This document shows positions 27,157-35,662 of a stretch of 64,000 nucleotides of DNA, piece by piece. Source of the stretch: UBA1381 sp964399965 (GTDB lineage Bacteria > Bacillota > Clostridia > UBA1381); assembly GCA_964399965.1 (NCBI GenBank), contig CAYNRX010000002.1, positions 1-64,000 of the forward strand, given 5' to 3'. Both the position numbers and the translations under genes were made by a program. A model generated the notes under the pieces. The model saw nothing but the letters and a program-made list of their open reading frames with translations, did no database searches and was not told the origin of the DNA. How positions within the stretch are numbered: the stretch's first letter is position 1; each line of letters opens with the position of its first letter.

Positions 27157-27990
27157 TTATTTAGCGTTTCTTCTCTTAACAATGAACTTATCGGTCTTAT
27201 TCTTAGTCTTTCTGGTCTTGTAACCGAGTGCCGGCTTACCCCAGGGGGTAACAGGTGCCGGACGTCCGATCGGCGACTTACCTTCACCACCGCCGTGCGG
27301 ATGGTCGTTCGGGTTCATGACAACGCCGCGGACAGTCGGTCTCCAGCCCATGTGGCGCTTTCTTCCGGCCTTACCGATCGAAAGGTTCTCATGCTGCTGA
27401 TTGCCTACCTCGCCGATTGTCGCCTTGCAGTCCAGACGGATCATTCTTACCTCGCCCGACGGCAGTCTTACCTGAGCATATGCGCCCTCTTTTGCCATCA
27501 GCTGAGCGGAATTTCCTGCCGAACGTACAAGCTGGCCGCCCTTGCCCGGATAAAGCTCTATGTTGTGGATAAGCGTACCAACGGGGATATCCTTCAAAAA
27601 CAGCGCGTTGCCCGGCTTGATATCTGCGCCCGTACCGGACATTACAACGTCGCCGTCGGTAAGTCCGAGAGGAGCCAGGATGTAAGCCTTTTCGCCGTCC
27701 TCGTACTGGATAAGGGCGATATTGGCCGAACGGTTCGGATCGTACTCAATGCCGATGACCGTTGCCTTAACGCCGTCCTTATTTCTCTTGAAATCTATTA
27801 TTCTGTACTTCTGTCTGTTGCCGCCGCCTCTGTGACGAACCGTTATCCGGCCGTAGGAATTTCTTCCCGCGTGCTTGTTTTTCTTGGCAAGCAAGCTTCT
27901 CTCCGGTTCGGTCTTTGTGATTTCCGCAAAGTCGGAAACTGTCATAAATCTTCTGGCAGGCGAAGTCGGATTATACTTTTTTATAGCCAT
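27157..27990 (-). CDS. rplB: 50S ribosomal protein L2
   Basis: The 277-aa protein is essential for subunit joining and peptidyl transfer. The C-terminal RGVVMNPNDHPHGGGEGKSP segment contains the conserved histidine (in DHPHGGG). It is 27 bases after rplW. Confidence 0.98.
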   Translation of the reverse strand: MAIKKYNPTSPARRFMTVSDFAEITKTEPERSLLAKKNKHAGRNSYGRITVRHRGGGNRQKYRIIDFKRNKDGVKATVIGIEYDPNRSANIALIQYEDGEKAYILAPLGLTDGDVVMSGTGADIKPGNALFLKDIPVGTLIHNIELYPGKGGQLVRSAGNSAQLMAKEGAYAQVRLPSGEVRMIRLDCKATIGEVGNQQHENLSIGKAGRKRHMGWRPTVRGVVMNPNDHPHGGGEGKSPIGRPAPVTPWGKPALGYKTRKTKNKTDKFIVKRRNAK

Positions 27991-28017
27991 GATCCTTATT
28001 CACTCCTTCTTGTTCAA

Positions 28018-28320
28018 TTACATCTCAAAGAACTCTATTGTCTTTGAATCGGGCGTAAGGGTTACGATAGCCTTCTTCCAGCTTGCGCGGCGGCCTTCAT
28101 ATCTTCCCATTCTCTTTACCTTGCCCAAAACGTGCATTGTGTTTACTTTTGCTACCTTTACGCCGAAAACCTCTTCAACGGCCTTTTTGATCTCTACCTT
28201 GTTGGCCGAAACGGCTACCTCAAAGGTATACTTCTTGATCTGCTCGCCGTCTTTTGTGAACTCAGGCTTCATGCTGCGCTCGGTGATGATCGGTCTTCTT
28301 ATGATATCATATGAGTTCAT
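28018..28320 (-). CDS. rplW: 50S ribosomal protein L23
   Basis: The 100-aa protein is the docking site for trigger factor and SRP at the tunnel exit. It contains DIIRRPIITERSM and the F-E-V-(A)-x-x-A-N-K pattern. Its start overlaps the rplD stop by one base. Confidence 0.97.
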   Translation of the reverse strand: MNSYDIIRRPIITERSMKPEFTKDGEQIKKYTFEVAVSANKVEIKKAVEEVFGVKVAKVNTMHVLGKVKRMGRYEGRRASWKKAIVTLTPDSKTIEFFEM

Positions 28321-28943
28321 TATGACAATACCTCCTCGATCTTTGCGATAGCGTCCTTGGACACAACCAGCTTGTTGTGCTTTAAGACCTCGTAAGTGTT
28401 AAGCGTAGCCGCATATGTCGGAGTTACATCCTTGATATTTCTTGACGACTTATAAATGTTCTCATCGCACTCAGCAGTCACGATAAGAGCCTTTTCATTT
28501 ACATTCAAGGCTTTTAACATAGCCGCGATCTTTGCTGTCTTTATCTCATCCAGCTTCAGGCCGTCAACCACGATTATCTCGTCTGCTGCCACCTTTGATG
28601 AAAGCGCGGACTTCAATGCGATCTTCTTTACCTTCTTGTTTACGCTGTAGCGGTAATCTCTGGGCTTGGGGCCTAAAGCAACGCCGCCGCCTGTCCACTG
28701 GGGAGCGCGGATGGAGCCCTGTCTTGCTCTGCCTGTACCCTTCTGACGCCACGGCTTGATACCGCCGCCTCTTACCTCTGTGCGCGTCTTTGTGCTCTGT
28801 GTGCCCTGTCTCTGGTTCGCAAGATAGTTCTTAACTACCTCATGTACTACAGGCGCATTCACTTCCTGGCCGAATACGGCATCGTTCAATTCGATATCGC
28901 CGATCTTCGCGCCTTCCATATTATATAAAGCCACTGTAGGCAT
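28320..28943 (-). CDS. rplD: 50S ribosomal protein L4
   Basis: The 207-aa protein has the tunnel loop (GGGIKPWRQKGTGRARQGS). In enterobacteria L4 represses the S10 operon through its leader; whether that applies to the leader seen here is unknown. Confidence 0.98.
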   Translation of the reverse strand: MPTVALYNMEGAKIGDIELNDAVFGQEVNAPVVHEVVKNYLANQRQGTQSTKTRTEVRGGGIKPWRQKGTGRARQGSIRAPQWTGGGVALGPKPRDYRYSVNKKVKKIALKSALSSKVAADEIIVVDGLKLDEIKTAKIAAMLKALNVNEKALIVTAECDENIYKSSRNIKDVTPTYAATLNTYEVLKHNKLVVSKDAIAKIEEVLS

Positions 28944-28973
28944 AGTGTTTCCTCCTTTCCCAACAAACCTCGA

Positions 28974-29603
28974 TTATGCCTTTACGCTGCTGCGTACAGT
29001 TACGACGCTGCCCTTAGCTCCCGGGATCGCTCCCTTTACGAGTATCAGGTTCATCTCAGCATCGACCTTGACAACCTCAAGGTTCTGGATCGTAACCTTG
29101 TCAACGCCCATATGTCCGGGCAGCTTCTTGCCCTTCATAACACGTCCGGGATTGGAGCAGGCGCCCATCGAACCGGAGCCTCTGTGATAACCGGAACCGT
29201 GGGACATAGGACCTCTGTGAAGACCCCATCTCTTCATCGGGCCGGCAAAGCCCTTACCCTTGCTCGTGCCTGTAACGTCAACCTTTTCGCCTGCCTCGAA
29301 CACGTCGGCCTTGATCTCGTCGCCTACATTCAGAGCGGCGCAGTCGTCAAGACGGAACTCTCTTAAATACTTCTTGTTCGGGGTGTCAGCCTTAGCAAAA
29401 TGTCCCTTCATCGGCTTGTTCACCTTGCGCTCGGCTATCTCGCCGAAGCCTACCTGAACAGCCTCGTAGCCGTCGGTCTCTACAGTCTTCTTCTGCACGA
29501 CCACACAGGGGCCTGCCTGAACGACTGTGACCGGGATCACTCTGCCGTTTTCGCCAAAAATCTGCGTCATGCCGACTTTTGTGCCTAAGATCGCTTTTTT
29601 CAT
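28974..29603 (-). CDS. rplC: 50S ribosomal protein L3
   Basis: The 209-aa protein starts MKKAILGTKVGMTQIFGE and has the long loop reaching the peptidyl transferase centre (GPMSHGSGYHRGSGSMGA). The 103-base gap to rpsJ contains a GTTTCCGTTCG/CGGAAAC hairpin of unknown role. Confidence 0.98.
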   Translation of the reverse strand: MKKAILGTKVGMTQIFGENGRVIPVTVVQAGPCVVVQKKTVETDGYEAVQVGFGEIAERKVNKPMKGHFAKADTPNKKYLREFRLDDCAALNVGDEIKADVFEAGEKVDVTGTSKGKGFAGPMKRWGLHRGPMSHGSGYHRGSGSMGACSNPGRVMKGKKLPGHMGVDKVTIQNLEVVKVDAEMNLILVKGAIPGAKGSVVTVRSSVKA

Positions 29604-29706
29604 GTTGTTTCCTCCTTATATACAGTTATTGGTTTCCGCAAAAGCGAACGGAAACATGACCTGCATCATAATCCCCCAAGGGATTACTGCCAAATACCTA
29701 GGACGT

Positions 29707-30015
29707 TTATTTCTGGATAACGTCGATCTCCACTCCCGCCGGAAGGTCTATCTTCACCAGAGACTCCATGGTCTTCTGACCGGGAACAACGATATCAATA
29801 AGTCTCTTGTGAGTGCGTCTTTCAAACTGTTCGCGGGAATCCTTATACTTATGAACCGCTCTTAAGATCGTGATGACCTCTTTGTCTGTCGGAAGAGGGA
29901 TGGGGCCGGATACCTTCGCGCCCGTTCTCTTTGCTACCTCTACGATCTTTTCCGCCGACTGATCCAGTACAACGTGGTCATAAGCCTTCAGCTTTATTCT
30001 GATTTTTGCTGCCAT
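29707..30015 (-). CDS. rpsJ: 30S ribosomal protein S10 (NusE)
   Basis: The 102-aa protein is a 30S head component and the NusE antitermination factor. Start 30015 (MAAKIRIKLKAYDH) follows GAGGAGG; an open upstream extension to 30060 has no binding site. The signature AVHKYKDSREQFERRTHKR is intact. It is the first gene of the 31-gene operon and is preceded by a long structured leader. Confidence 0.97.
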   Translation of the reverse strand: MAAKIRIKLKAYDHVVLDQSAEKIVEVAKRTGAKVSGPIPLPTDKEVITILRAVHKYKDSREQFERRTHKRLIDIVVPGQKTMESLVKIDLPAGVEIDVIQK

Positions 30016-30472
30016 TATGCTTTCCTCCTCAATATTTTTGTAATACCTCGTGTGACGCACGACAGCGCATATTTTAAGCGATGTTACACACAGCCGGGCG
30101 TATCCATACGCCCCTAAATAAAAACTCGAAATCCGCCTTTGCGGTTTCGAGCCGACCTGTCAACTTCGCTTTATCATATCCGCCTGCGCCCTTTTTAAAG
30201 AGCGCAGGTGTCCCCGCCCGCCGAAACAAAACATGAGCGCTATGCCCGGCTATAATCACAGCACCGATGTATAGCGTGTGTTCTGAATATCGATAGCTGT
30301 TTTATTGTCTTCTTGCCCCGGCTGGGCGCGGATGGATATTCTGATTTAAGCGTGACTGCCGCCCGGTTTCATGAATCGGACATTCTCCGCGGAAAAACCG
30401 GATACAAGATCCGCAACCTCCCGCTTCATCGTTTGTCAAATGGTGTATCCTTACGGATACATCTGTCACAAC
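30016..30472 (-). promoter_or_regulatory. Long structured 5' leader of the S10 operon
   Basis: About 455 bases separate the promoter from rpsJ with no convincing gene. Stable inverted repeats, read on the minus strand, are GTATCC-GTAA-GGATAC near 30445-30460, CCTGCGC/GCGCAGG at 30183-30208, and the terminator-like hairpin at 30115-30151. It may control ribosomal protein synthesis by attenuation. It resembles no leader family I can name. Confidence 0.55.
30115..30151 (-). terminator. Terminator-like hairpin inside the S10 leader (candidate attenuator)
   Basis: Minus strand: CTCGAAACCGC-AAAG-GCGGATTTCGAG forms an 11-bp stem with one bulged A and is followed by TTTTTATTTA. It lies about 100 bases upstream of rpsJ and downstream of the only good promoter, so transcription must pass it. 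Confidence 0.6.
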
Positions 30473-30479
30473 ATTATTT

Positions 30480-30508
30480 ATTATACACTATTCTTTCCGC
30501 ATTTGCAA
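30480..30508 (-). promoter_or_regulatory. Promoter of the S10-spc-alpha operon
   Basis: Minus strand: TTGCAA, 17 bases, perfect TATAAT. No better promoter is seen between here and rpsJ. Confidence 0.72.
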
Positions 30509-30596
30509 GTTTTTTATGCAAAAAATGACTTTTAAACTTTAACGAATTTGTAGAAATTTCACGGCTGTTTTTATGCAAATTCACAATAGGCGCGTT

Positions 30597-30625
30597 TTGG
30601 CAGTCGGATCTCTTCCTATTATAAT
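30597..30625 (+). promoter_or_regulatory. Distal promoter candidate upstream of the GH112 gene
   Basis: TTGGCA, 17 bases, TATAAT. It is followed by a CCGGCA-TTTT-TGCCGG hairpin at 30658-30673. Confidence 0.5.
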
Positions 30626-30746
30626 AGCAGCAGGCGCAGGCACGTCCTCGATCGTATCCGGCATTTTTGCCGGGGCCGTGCTGCATCCCCCTTTATACGT
30701 CAATCATTTCCGGCAAAAATGTTCGAATTTTGTCGAACGATTTTTA

Positions 30747-30775
30747 TTTACAAATGATAAAATGTATGATATAAT
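30747..30775 (+). promoter_or_regulatory. Proximal promoter of the GH112 gene
   Basis: TTTACA, 17 bases, TATAAT. A palindrome GTTCGA-ATTTTG-TCGAAC (30721-30738) sits just upstream of the -35 box and could be an operator. Confidence 0.68.
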
Positions 30776-30841
30776 AAAGACAGAAAGTAACAAATTTCGC
30801 ACTTGCGGGATTTTAAAATCATCTCAAAAGGAGCTTTTATC

Positions 30842-32986
30842 ATGAACAAAAAGCTAACCGGCGGGTTTACGCTTCCGGGCGAAAGCGGCTATGAAGAGCT
30901 GACTCTCGACCTGGCTAAAAAATGGGGCGCGGACGTCATCCGCGATTCGGACGGAACAGAGCTGTCCGATGAGATCATCAACGCGGGATACGGGATCTAT
31001 TCAACGATCTGCATAATCCGCGATCACAACGAATGGGCTAAAAAGAACATGGACAAGCTGCAGTGCACTTTCTTAATGTCTCAGCCCAAAACAGCAACCG
31101 AACCCACGCTTACGATCGATCCCCTGGATGGATACGAAAGGGAACAGTTTGCTCTCAACACCTCGCCCGACTCCCTCAAATACTGGCAGGTATTTGACCG
31201 CACCGCCGAGGTCGAGGTCAAGGACTGGAAATTCGACGGCGAAAAAGTTATCGTGGAAAACACCGCTGACTATCATACATATACCGTTAATTTCCTGGCC
31301 TACCGTATCTGGGAAGAAATTTCCATGTACAACCACAAAACAAACAACTGGGACAAGGAACACCTGATGCAGATCGACCCGGTATATCCCGAAACGCAGG
31401 AATACATGCTTTCCTGGATGAAAAACTGGTGCGAGACCCATCCGGCGACTACCGTTGTCCGCTTTACCTCCATGTTCTACAATTTTGTATGGATATGGGG
31501 CAGCGATCCGCGCAATGCGCAGCTTTACTCCGACTGGGCGTCCTACGATTTTACGGTAAGCCCGCTCATGCTCGACAAATTTGCCGAAAAGTACGGCTAC
31601 TCGCTGACCTCGGAGGATTTCATCAACAAGGGACGCTTACATGCAACGCATATGACATGCCCGAAAACAAAGCTCGATTACATGGAATTTGTAAACGGAT
31701 TTGTTATCGAATTCGGCAAAAAGCTCGTTGACCTCGTTCACGAATACGGCAAAAAGGCCTACGTATTCTACGACGACAGCTGGGTAGGCGTAGAGCCTTG
31801 GGGCGACCGCTTTAAGGATTTCGGCTTTGACGGCCTTATCAAATGCGTATTCAACGGCTTTGAGGCGCGTCTGTGCGCCGGTGTGGACGCGGTGGAAACA
31901 CATGAGATCCGTCTGCATCCCTACCTCTTCCCGGTAGGCCTGGGCGGCGCGCCCACCTTCACCGAGGGCGGCCATCCGACAGACGATGCCAAGATATACT
32001 GGAGAAACGTGCGCCGTGCGCTGCTGCGCGACAAGATCGACCGTATCGGCCTGGGCGGCTATCTCTCGCTGACGCTGCCGTTCCCGGATTTCAACGACTA
32101 TATCGAAAAGATAGCCGATGAATTCCGCCTTATCCGCAGTTTCCACGAAAACGGCGCTCCGCTCGTTAAAAAGCCCAAGGTCGCAGTGCTGACCTTCTGG
32201 GGAAGATTAAGAGCGTGGACATGCTCCGGCCATTACCACGAGCATCCGGAGCTTGACCTCATCAACATAAACGAATCGCTTTCCGGACTGCCGCTTGACG
32301 TTTCCTACATCTGCTTTGACGATGTTAAAGCGGGCGCACTCGATAAATACGACGTTGTTATCAACGCCGGTTTCGAAAACAGTGCCTGGTCGGGCGGAGA
32401 ATCCTGGCAGGATGCAGACGTTTCGGCCAAACTTCATAAATGGGTCGCAGAGGGCGGCGTATTTATCGGCGTAAACGCTCCCTCCTACACCGAGGGACGC
32501 ATAAACCCCTTCGTAATGGCTGACGTTCTGGGCGTTGACCTCGACACCGGCGACCGTCTCTGTCACGGCAAATATCCGGTGATAATGCAGGGCTCGGACG
32601 ATGTGGAAATGGGCGCTTATTTCGGCACTAAGCCGGGCGTATTCGTAGCCGACGGCAATACCAACGTGCTTATAGAAATAGGCGGTATGCCCTCGATAAC
32701 CGAAAAGGATTACGGCAAGGGCAAGGGTATCTACCTGGCCGAGTACCGTCATACCGATGCCAACGCGCGGACGCTTTTAAACCTCATCCTTGCGGCCACC
32801 GGCAACGCGGACGACAAACTCTATCTGACCGACAATTGCGCAGCAGAATGCGCCTATTATCCGGCCGACAAGCAGCTTGTCGTTATCAACAATTCCGATA
32901 CTGAGCAGACGACAACCATCGATACGGAAGCGGGCGAAAAGACATTTACCCTCGCTCCCTACGATACGCAGATCGTCACTCTGTAA
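30842..32986 (+). CDS. GH112 beta-galactoside phosphorylase (galacto-N-biose/lacto-N-biose or galactosyl-rhamnose phosphorylase)
   Basis: The 714-aa cytosolic enzyme belongs to GH112, which phosphorolyses terminal beta-galactosides to alpha-galactose 1-phosphate. It begins with the family pattern TGGFTLPGESGYEELTLDLA and RDSDGTELS. The general acid is probably one of the aspartates in YDDSW (310-314). Members act on Gal-beta-1,3-GlcNAc/GalNAc or, in some Clostridia, on Gal-beta-1,4-rhamnose. The latter would suit the pectin enzymes in this window, but residues deciding this cannot be assigned with confidence by eye. No signal peptide is present. Start 30842 follows AAAAGGAG; the upstream Met at 30803 lacks a site. 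The gene is monocistronic. Confidence 0.9.
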   Translation: MNKKLTGGFTLPGESGYEELTLDLAKKWGADVIRDSDGTELSDEIINAGYGIYSTICIIRDHNEWAKKNMDKLQCTFLMSQPKTATEPTLTIDPLDGYEREQFALNTSPDSLKYWQVFDRTAEVEVKDWKFDGEKVIVENTADYHTYTVNFLAYRIWEEISMYNHKTNNWDKEHLMQIDPVYPETQEYMLSWMKNWCETHPATTVVRFTSMFYNFVWIWGSDPRNAQLYSDWASYDFTVSPLMLDKFAEKYGYSLTSEDFINKGRLHATHMTCPKTKLDYMEFVNGFVIEFGKKLVDLVHEYGKKAYVFYDDSWVGVEPWGDRFKDFGFDGLIKCVFNGFEARLCAGVDAVETHEIRLHPYLFPVGLGGAPTFTEGGHPTDDAKIYWRNVRRALLRDKIDRIGLGGYLSLTLPFPDFNDYIEKIADEFRLIRSFHENGAPLVKKPKVAVLTFWGRLRAWTCSGHYHEHPELDLININESLSGLPLDVSYICFDDVKAGALDKYDVVINAGFENSAWSGGESWQDADVSAKLHKWVAEGGVFIGVNAPSYTEGRINPFVMADVLGVDLDTGDRLCHGKYPVIMQGSDDVEMGAYFGTKPGVFVADGNTNVLIEIGGMPSITEKDYGKGKGIYLAEYRHTDANARTLLNLILAATGNADDKLYLTDNCAAECAYYPADKQLVVINNSDTEQTTTIDTEAGEKTFTLAPYDTQIVTL

Positions 32987-32995
32987 GTGCAAACT

Positions 32996-33022
32996 AAACC
33001 GGGCTTTATGCCCGGTTTTTTT
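32996..33022 (+). terminator. Terminator of the GH112 gene
   Basis: ACCGGGC-TTTAT-GCCCGGT followed by a run of seven T, 10 bases after the stop codon. Confidence 0.85.
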
Positions 33023-33096
33023 GCCCATATTTTGTATAATTTACGGTAAATTTTGTTTAAATTTCCGTGATTATATGCATGGTGTATAAATTTGCC

Positions 33097-33126
33097 TTGA
33101 CTTCCGAGACCGGATTAGTGTATAAT
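33097..33126 (+). promoter_or_regulatory. Promoter of the AT-rich secreted protein gene
   Basis: TTGACT, 18 bases, perfect TATAAT. Confidence 0.72.
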
Positions 33127-33137
33127 ATAGATAATAT

Positions 33138-33176
33138 GTAAGCCGTTAGGGAGAAACGGTTTACAGAGGCTTTTTT
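33138..33176 (+). promoter_or_regulatory. Leader hairpins with alternative pairing
   Basis: GTAAGCCGTT (33138-33147) can pair fully with AACGGTTTAC (33155-33164). Alternatively AAGCC (33140-33144) can pair with GGCTT (33168-33172), which runs into a T tract. The two are mutually exclusive, as in a small attenuator, though the second stem is weak. Confidence 0.35.
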
Positions 33177-33253
33177 CATTATGTATTTCTTTATGGGAGA
33201 ATAAGGGAATAACAATGGGGAATGGATTTTTTATTTATAGGGAGGAATTTTTT

Positions 33254-34978
33254 ATGAAATTCAAAAAACTTGTCAGCGCAGTATCCGCGCTGGCTTTGTC
33301 AGTGACCGCGTTTGCGGGATTGATTGGAACCGCTGAGGCGGCTACGACTGCGTTTACACAGGATTTTACTGCAAATGAAGCCGGTTCGACAGATCCTGCG
33401 GATTATGGGTTCACTAAAGTATCAGAAACTGAGGGTATAATTGATCCAAATAGTAAAATAGTAACTGGCGGTGGAGATCCAAACACCCCAAGATCATCTA
33501 CCTCTGTATCCAACGGTGTTTTAACAAATACTGTCGGCGGACACAACAGCACATCAGCAGCAGAATATTATGCTACGTTTACCCCAATATCTAGTGGAAA
33601 CGAAGTATCAGTTTCATATACATGGCATTATGGCAGTGCTACCGGAAATAATAGTAATAATTCAGAAACATATTTAGCCGATGAAAATGGCAACAAACTT
33701 ATTTCCATTGCCTTTTATGGAAATGGCAATCCTAGTTTGCGTATAAATGGTACAAGTGTCAAACCATTGGGCACGAGTGACAGAGCGCAGACAATAGATG
33801 TCTCAATGACTTTAGACATGAACGAAAAAAAGGTCATGACATTGTCTTTAGGAGACTATTATACTGCACCAGCCCCTATTGATTTTCAGAATAGTGTTAC
33901 TTCAGTAGCAAGGTTTGGTTTCAGCCATTCCGCGAGAGTGCTAAATTGGCAAAATACTACAACAATTGACAACATCAATATTACATACGAAGAAGCAAGA
34001 GAGCTTATTACTTCTGCACAAGTTCAGTACAAAACATCTAATGATGATGTTATAGAAACCATCTCTCTCGACAATGTATACGACAACAATTACGCGCAAA
34101 AATCTGTTGACGGAATATATATCGGCGATCAATATTATGTGCCTTTCCAAAAATATATTTTCAAAGATGGTGTATTGTATGAAACTGCACATACTGATGC
34201 TAACCCCCGCTATGGAATTCTAACAACATTTACTGAAAATACAGTTCTTGAAAGAACGGTTTCAATAGTTACTCCGGCTGAAGGAACAGAATTTATAGCA
34301 GTTGTTGACTGTGATGGTGATACAGACAATAGTGGTTCAATACGTGGATCCAACATGAGCGCAGCACGAGGTGATATTACTTTAGCAGAAAATGTTAACC
34401 CTGGAATATACAGCATTACATATAATCAGTACATAAGAGGCGGCAATCCTAAGCTGTATCTAAATGATGATTATGTCTGTGATTTGGATACTAACACAGG
34501 CTCGTGGGGAGAAGCAACCACAGAAAATATCACTATTTCCGGAACCGGTACTCTTACAATTAAAGATATCGACATGACAGACTATATACTGTTGAGCAAG
34601 ACAGGTGATTATAATCCTTCTATCAATGTTCTTTCAAACGCGTTTTGGACAGCAATTCCTGACAATTCTGAAATTGTCGCAGAAAGTATTTCCGACTCTG
34701 CAGATATAATAGAACTTGCCGGTAAAGAGGTTTATACAATGTGGTTAAAGACACCTAATGATGAAAAACCGACAATTACTCTCAAAAAAGACGGTAATGT
34801 TCTTAACGGTGCATCGAATGTTGCAATCACAATGGCTGAAGTTTCTTCATCAGAAGAGAATACAGGTTACTTCTGCGTACAGATCCTCAAGGATGGTCTT
34901 GAGGCAGGCAAGTACACAGCAACGTTTACTCTTGCCAATGGTACAGCACACGATGTAACATTCACAGTAGCAGAATAA
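33254..34978 (+). CDS. Secreted protein with carbohydrate-binding-like modules, function unknown
   Basis: The 574-aa exported protein has a clear signal peptide (MKFKKLVSAVSALALSVTAFAG, cleavage near AEA). A jelly-roll-like N-terminal part (about 28-245) is followed by a linker module (about 250-350) of the type DGVLYETAHTDANPRYG...NTVLERTVSIV. A second compact beta domain (about 355-455) ends DMTDYILLSK, reminiscent of CBM6/35-type ends, and a C-terminal Ig-like segment closes it. No catalytic motif is seen. It shares signal peptide style and module types with the protein at 52748-54691. Its base composition is visibly more AT-rich than its neighbours. The start at 33254 follows GGGAGGA. Confidence 0.7.
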   Translation: MKFKKLVSAVSALALSVTAFAGLIGTAEAATTAFTQDFTANEAGSTDPADYGFTKVSETEGIIDPNSKIVTGGGDPNTPRSSTSVSNGVLTNTVGGHNSTSAAEYYATFTPISSGNEVSVSYTWHYGSATGNNSNNSETYLADENGNKLISIAFYGNGNPSLRINGTSVKPLGTSDRAQTIDVSMTLDMNEKKVMTLSLGDYYTAPAPIDFQNSVTSVARFGFSHSARVLNWQNTTTIDNINITYEEARELITSAQVQYKTSNDDVIETISLDNVYDNNYAQKSVDGIYIGDQYYVPFQKYIFKDGVLYETAHTDANPRYGILTTFTENTVLERTVSIVTPAEGTEFIAVVDCDGDTDNSGSIRGSNMSAARGDITLAENVNPGIYSITYNQYIRGGNPKLYLNDDYVCDLDTNTGSWGEATTENITISGTGTLTIKDIDMTDYILLSKTGDYNPSINVLSNAFWTAIPDNSEIVAESISDSADIIELAGKEVYTMWLKTPNDEKPTITLKKDGNVLNGASNVAITMAEVSSSEENTGYFCVQILKDGLEAGKYTATFTLANGTAHDVTFTVAE

Positions 34979-34989
34979 AATTTCCATAC

Positions 34990-35022
34990 AAAAAAACCGC
35001 TCACTCCCGGAGCGGTTTTTTT
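34990..35022. terminator. Bidirectional terminator between the secreted protein gene and bioY
   Basis: ACCGCTCACTCCCGGAGCGGT has an A run on its left and a T run on its right, so it can stop transcripts from both convergent genes. Confidence 0.85.
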
Positions 35023-35027
35023 GCGCC

Positions 35028-35540
35028 TTATTTTCCGGCCGCCCGGCGCACAGCCGCGCCGGCAAATACGGCTATCAGGAGCTTTACGATATCAAACGGT
35101 ATAAACGGCAGCACACAGGCCGCAAGCGCGCCGAAAAGCGTGGTATTCTCCGACAGCAGCATAAATTGCGCCGTCCCCAGCGTGTAGCACAGCGCCACCG
35201 ATGCCGCACAGGCGGCTATGCGCACCGGCGCGGGCTTGTCCGCCGCCGCTCCGGCTATCGCCGCCATCGGCAGGTACGCCCATATGTAGCCGCCCGTAAG
35301 CCCCAAAAGCACTCCTATACCTCCGCGGAAGCCCGTAAATACCGGTATCCCTATTATCCCTATCAGCAGAAACACCGCCACCGCCGCGCTTCCCTTTTTC
35401 GCGCCCAGCACCATGCCCGCAAGCAGCACTCCCAGCACTCCCAGGCTCACCGGCACCGCCCCCACCGGCACGCTCACCACCGACAGCACGCAGCACACCG
35501 CCGCCATCATCGCGCATTCAGTCAAAGTTCTCGTTTTCAT
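35028..35540 (-). CDS. bioY: Biotin transporter BioY (ECF substrate-binding subunit)
   Basis: The 170-aa membrane protein has about six hydrophobic helices and the BioY hallmarks: a PVGAVPVSLGVLGVLLAGMVLG segment shortened here to its core PVSLGVLG, and GGIGVLLGLTGGYIWAYLP. It binds biotin and would work with the shared ECF ATPase/T subunits encoded elsewhere. Biotin biosynthesis genes are not nearby, suggesting uptake. ATG 35540 follows AAAGGAG. It has its own promoter with an inverted repeat over the -35 region. Confidence 0.95.
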   Translation of the reverse strand: MKTRTLTECAMMAAVCCVLSVVSVPVGAVPVSLGVLGVLLAGMVLGAKKGSAAVAVFLLIGIIGIPVFTGFRGGIGVLLGLTGGYIWAYLPMAAIAGAAADKPAPVRIAACAASVALCYTLGTAQFMLLSENTTLFGALAACVLPFIPFDIVKLLIAVFAGAAVRRAAGK

Positions 35541-35571
35541 TTTTATCTCCTTTAAAGTTTACTTCCGCATA

Positions 35572-35600
35572 ATTATACCATATAAGTCTTTATTTGTCAA
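35572..35600 (-). promoter_or_regulatory. Promoter of bioY with overlapping inverted repeat
   Basis: Minus strand: TTGACA, 17 bases, TATAAT. An imperfect inverted repeat TTGTAGAC-N7-GTTGACAA covers the -35 box. It is not a good match to the usual BirA operator spacing. Confidence 0.75.
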
Positions 35601-35622
35601 CTAAATTAGTCTACAATTAACC

Positions 35623-35662
35623 ATAATAAAACTCCGGCAGGCTACCGCCGGAGTTTTATTAT
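35623..35662 (-). terminator. Terminator of the galM-MATE-CheD-like operon
   Basis: A perfect 16-bp stem (ATAATAAAACTCCGGC and its inverse, 8-base loop) has flanking AT-rich arms that serve as the T tract. The stop codon of the CheD-like gene (35659-35661) lies inside the stem. Confidence 0.8.

Noticed and set aside
30074..30259. 61-aa minus-strand ORF in the S10 leader
   Set aside because: It starts at GTG without a Shine-Dalgarno, has no recognisable family, and overlaps the structured leader.
35572..35625. BirA operator at the bioY promoter
   Set aside because: The half sites resemble TTGT...ACAA, but their spacing (about 7) is not that of known BirA sites (about 14-16).
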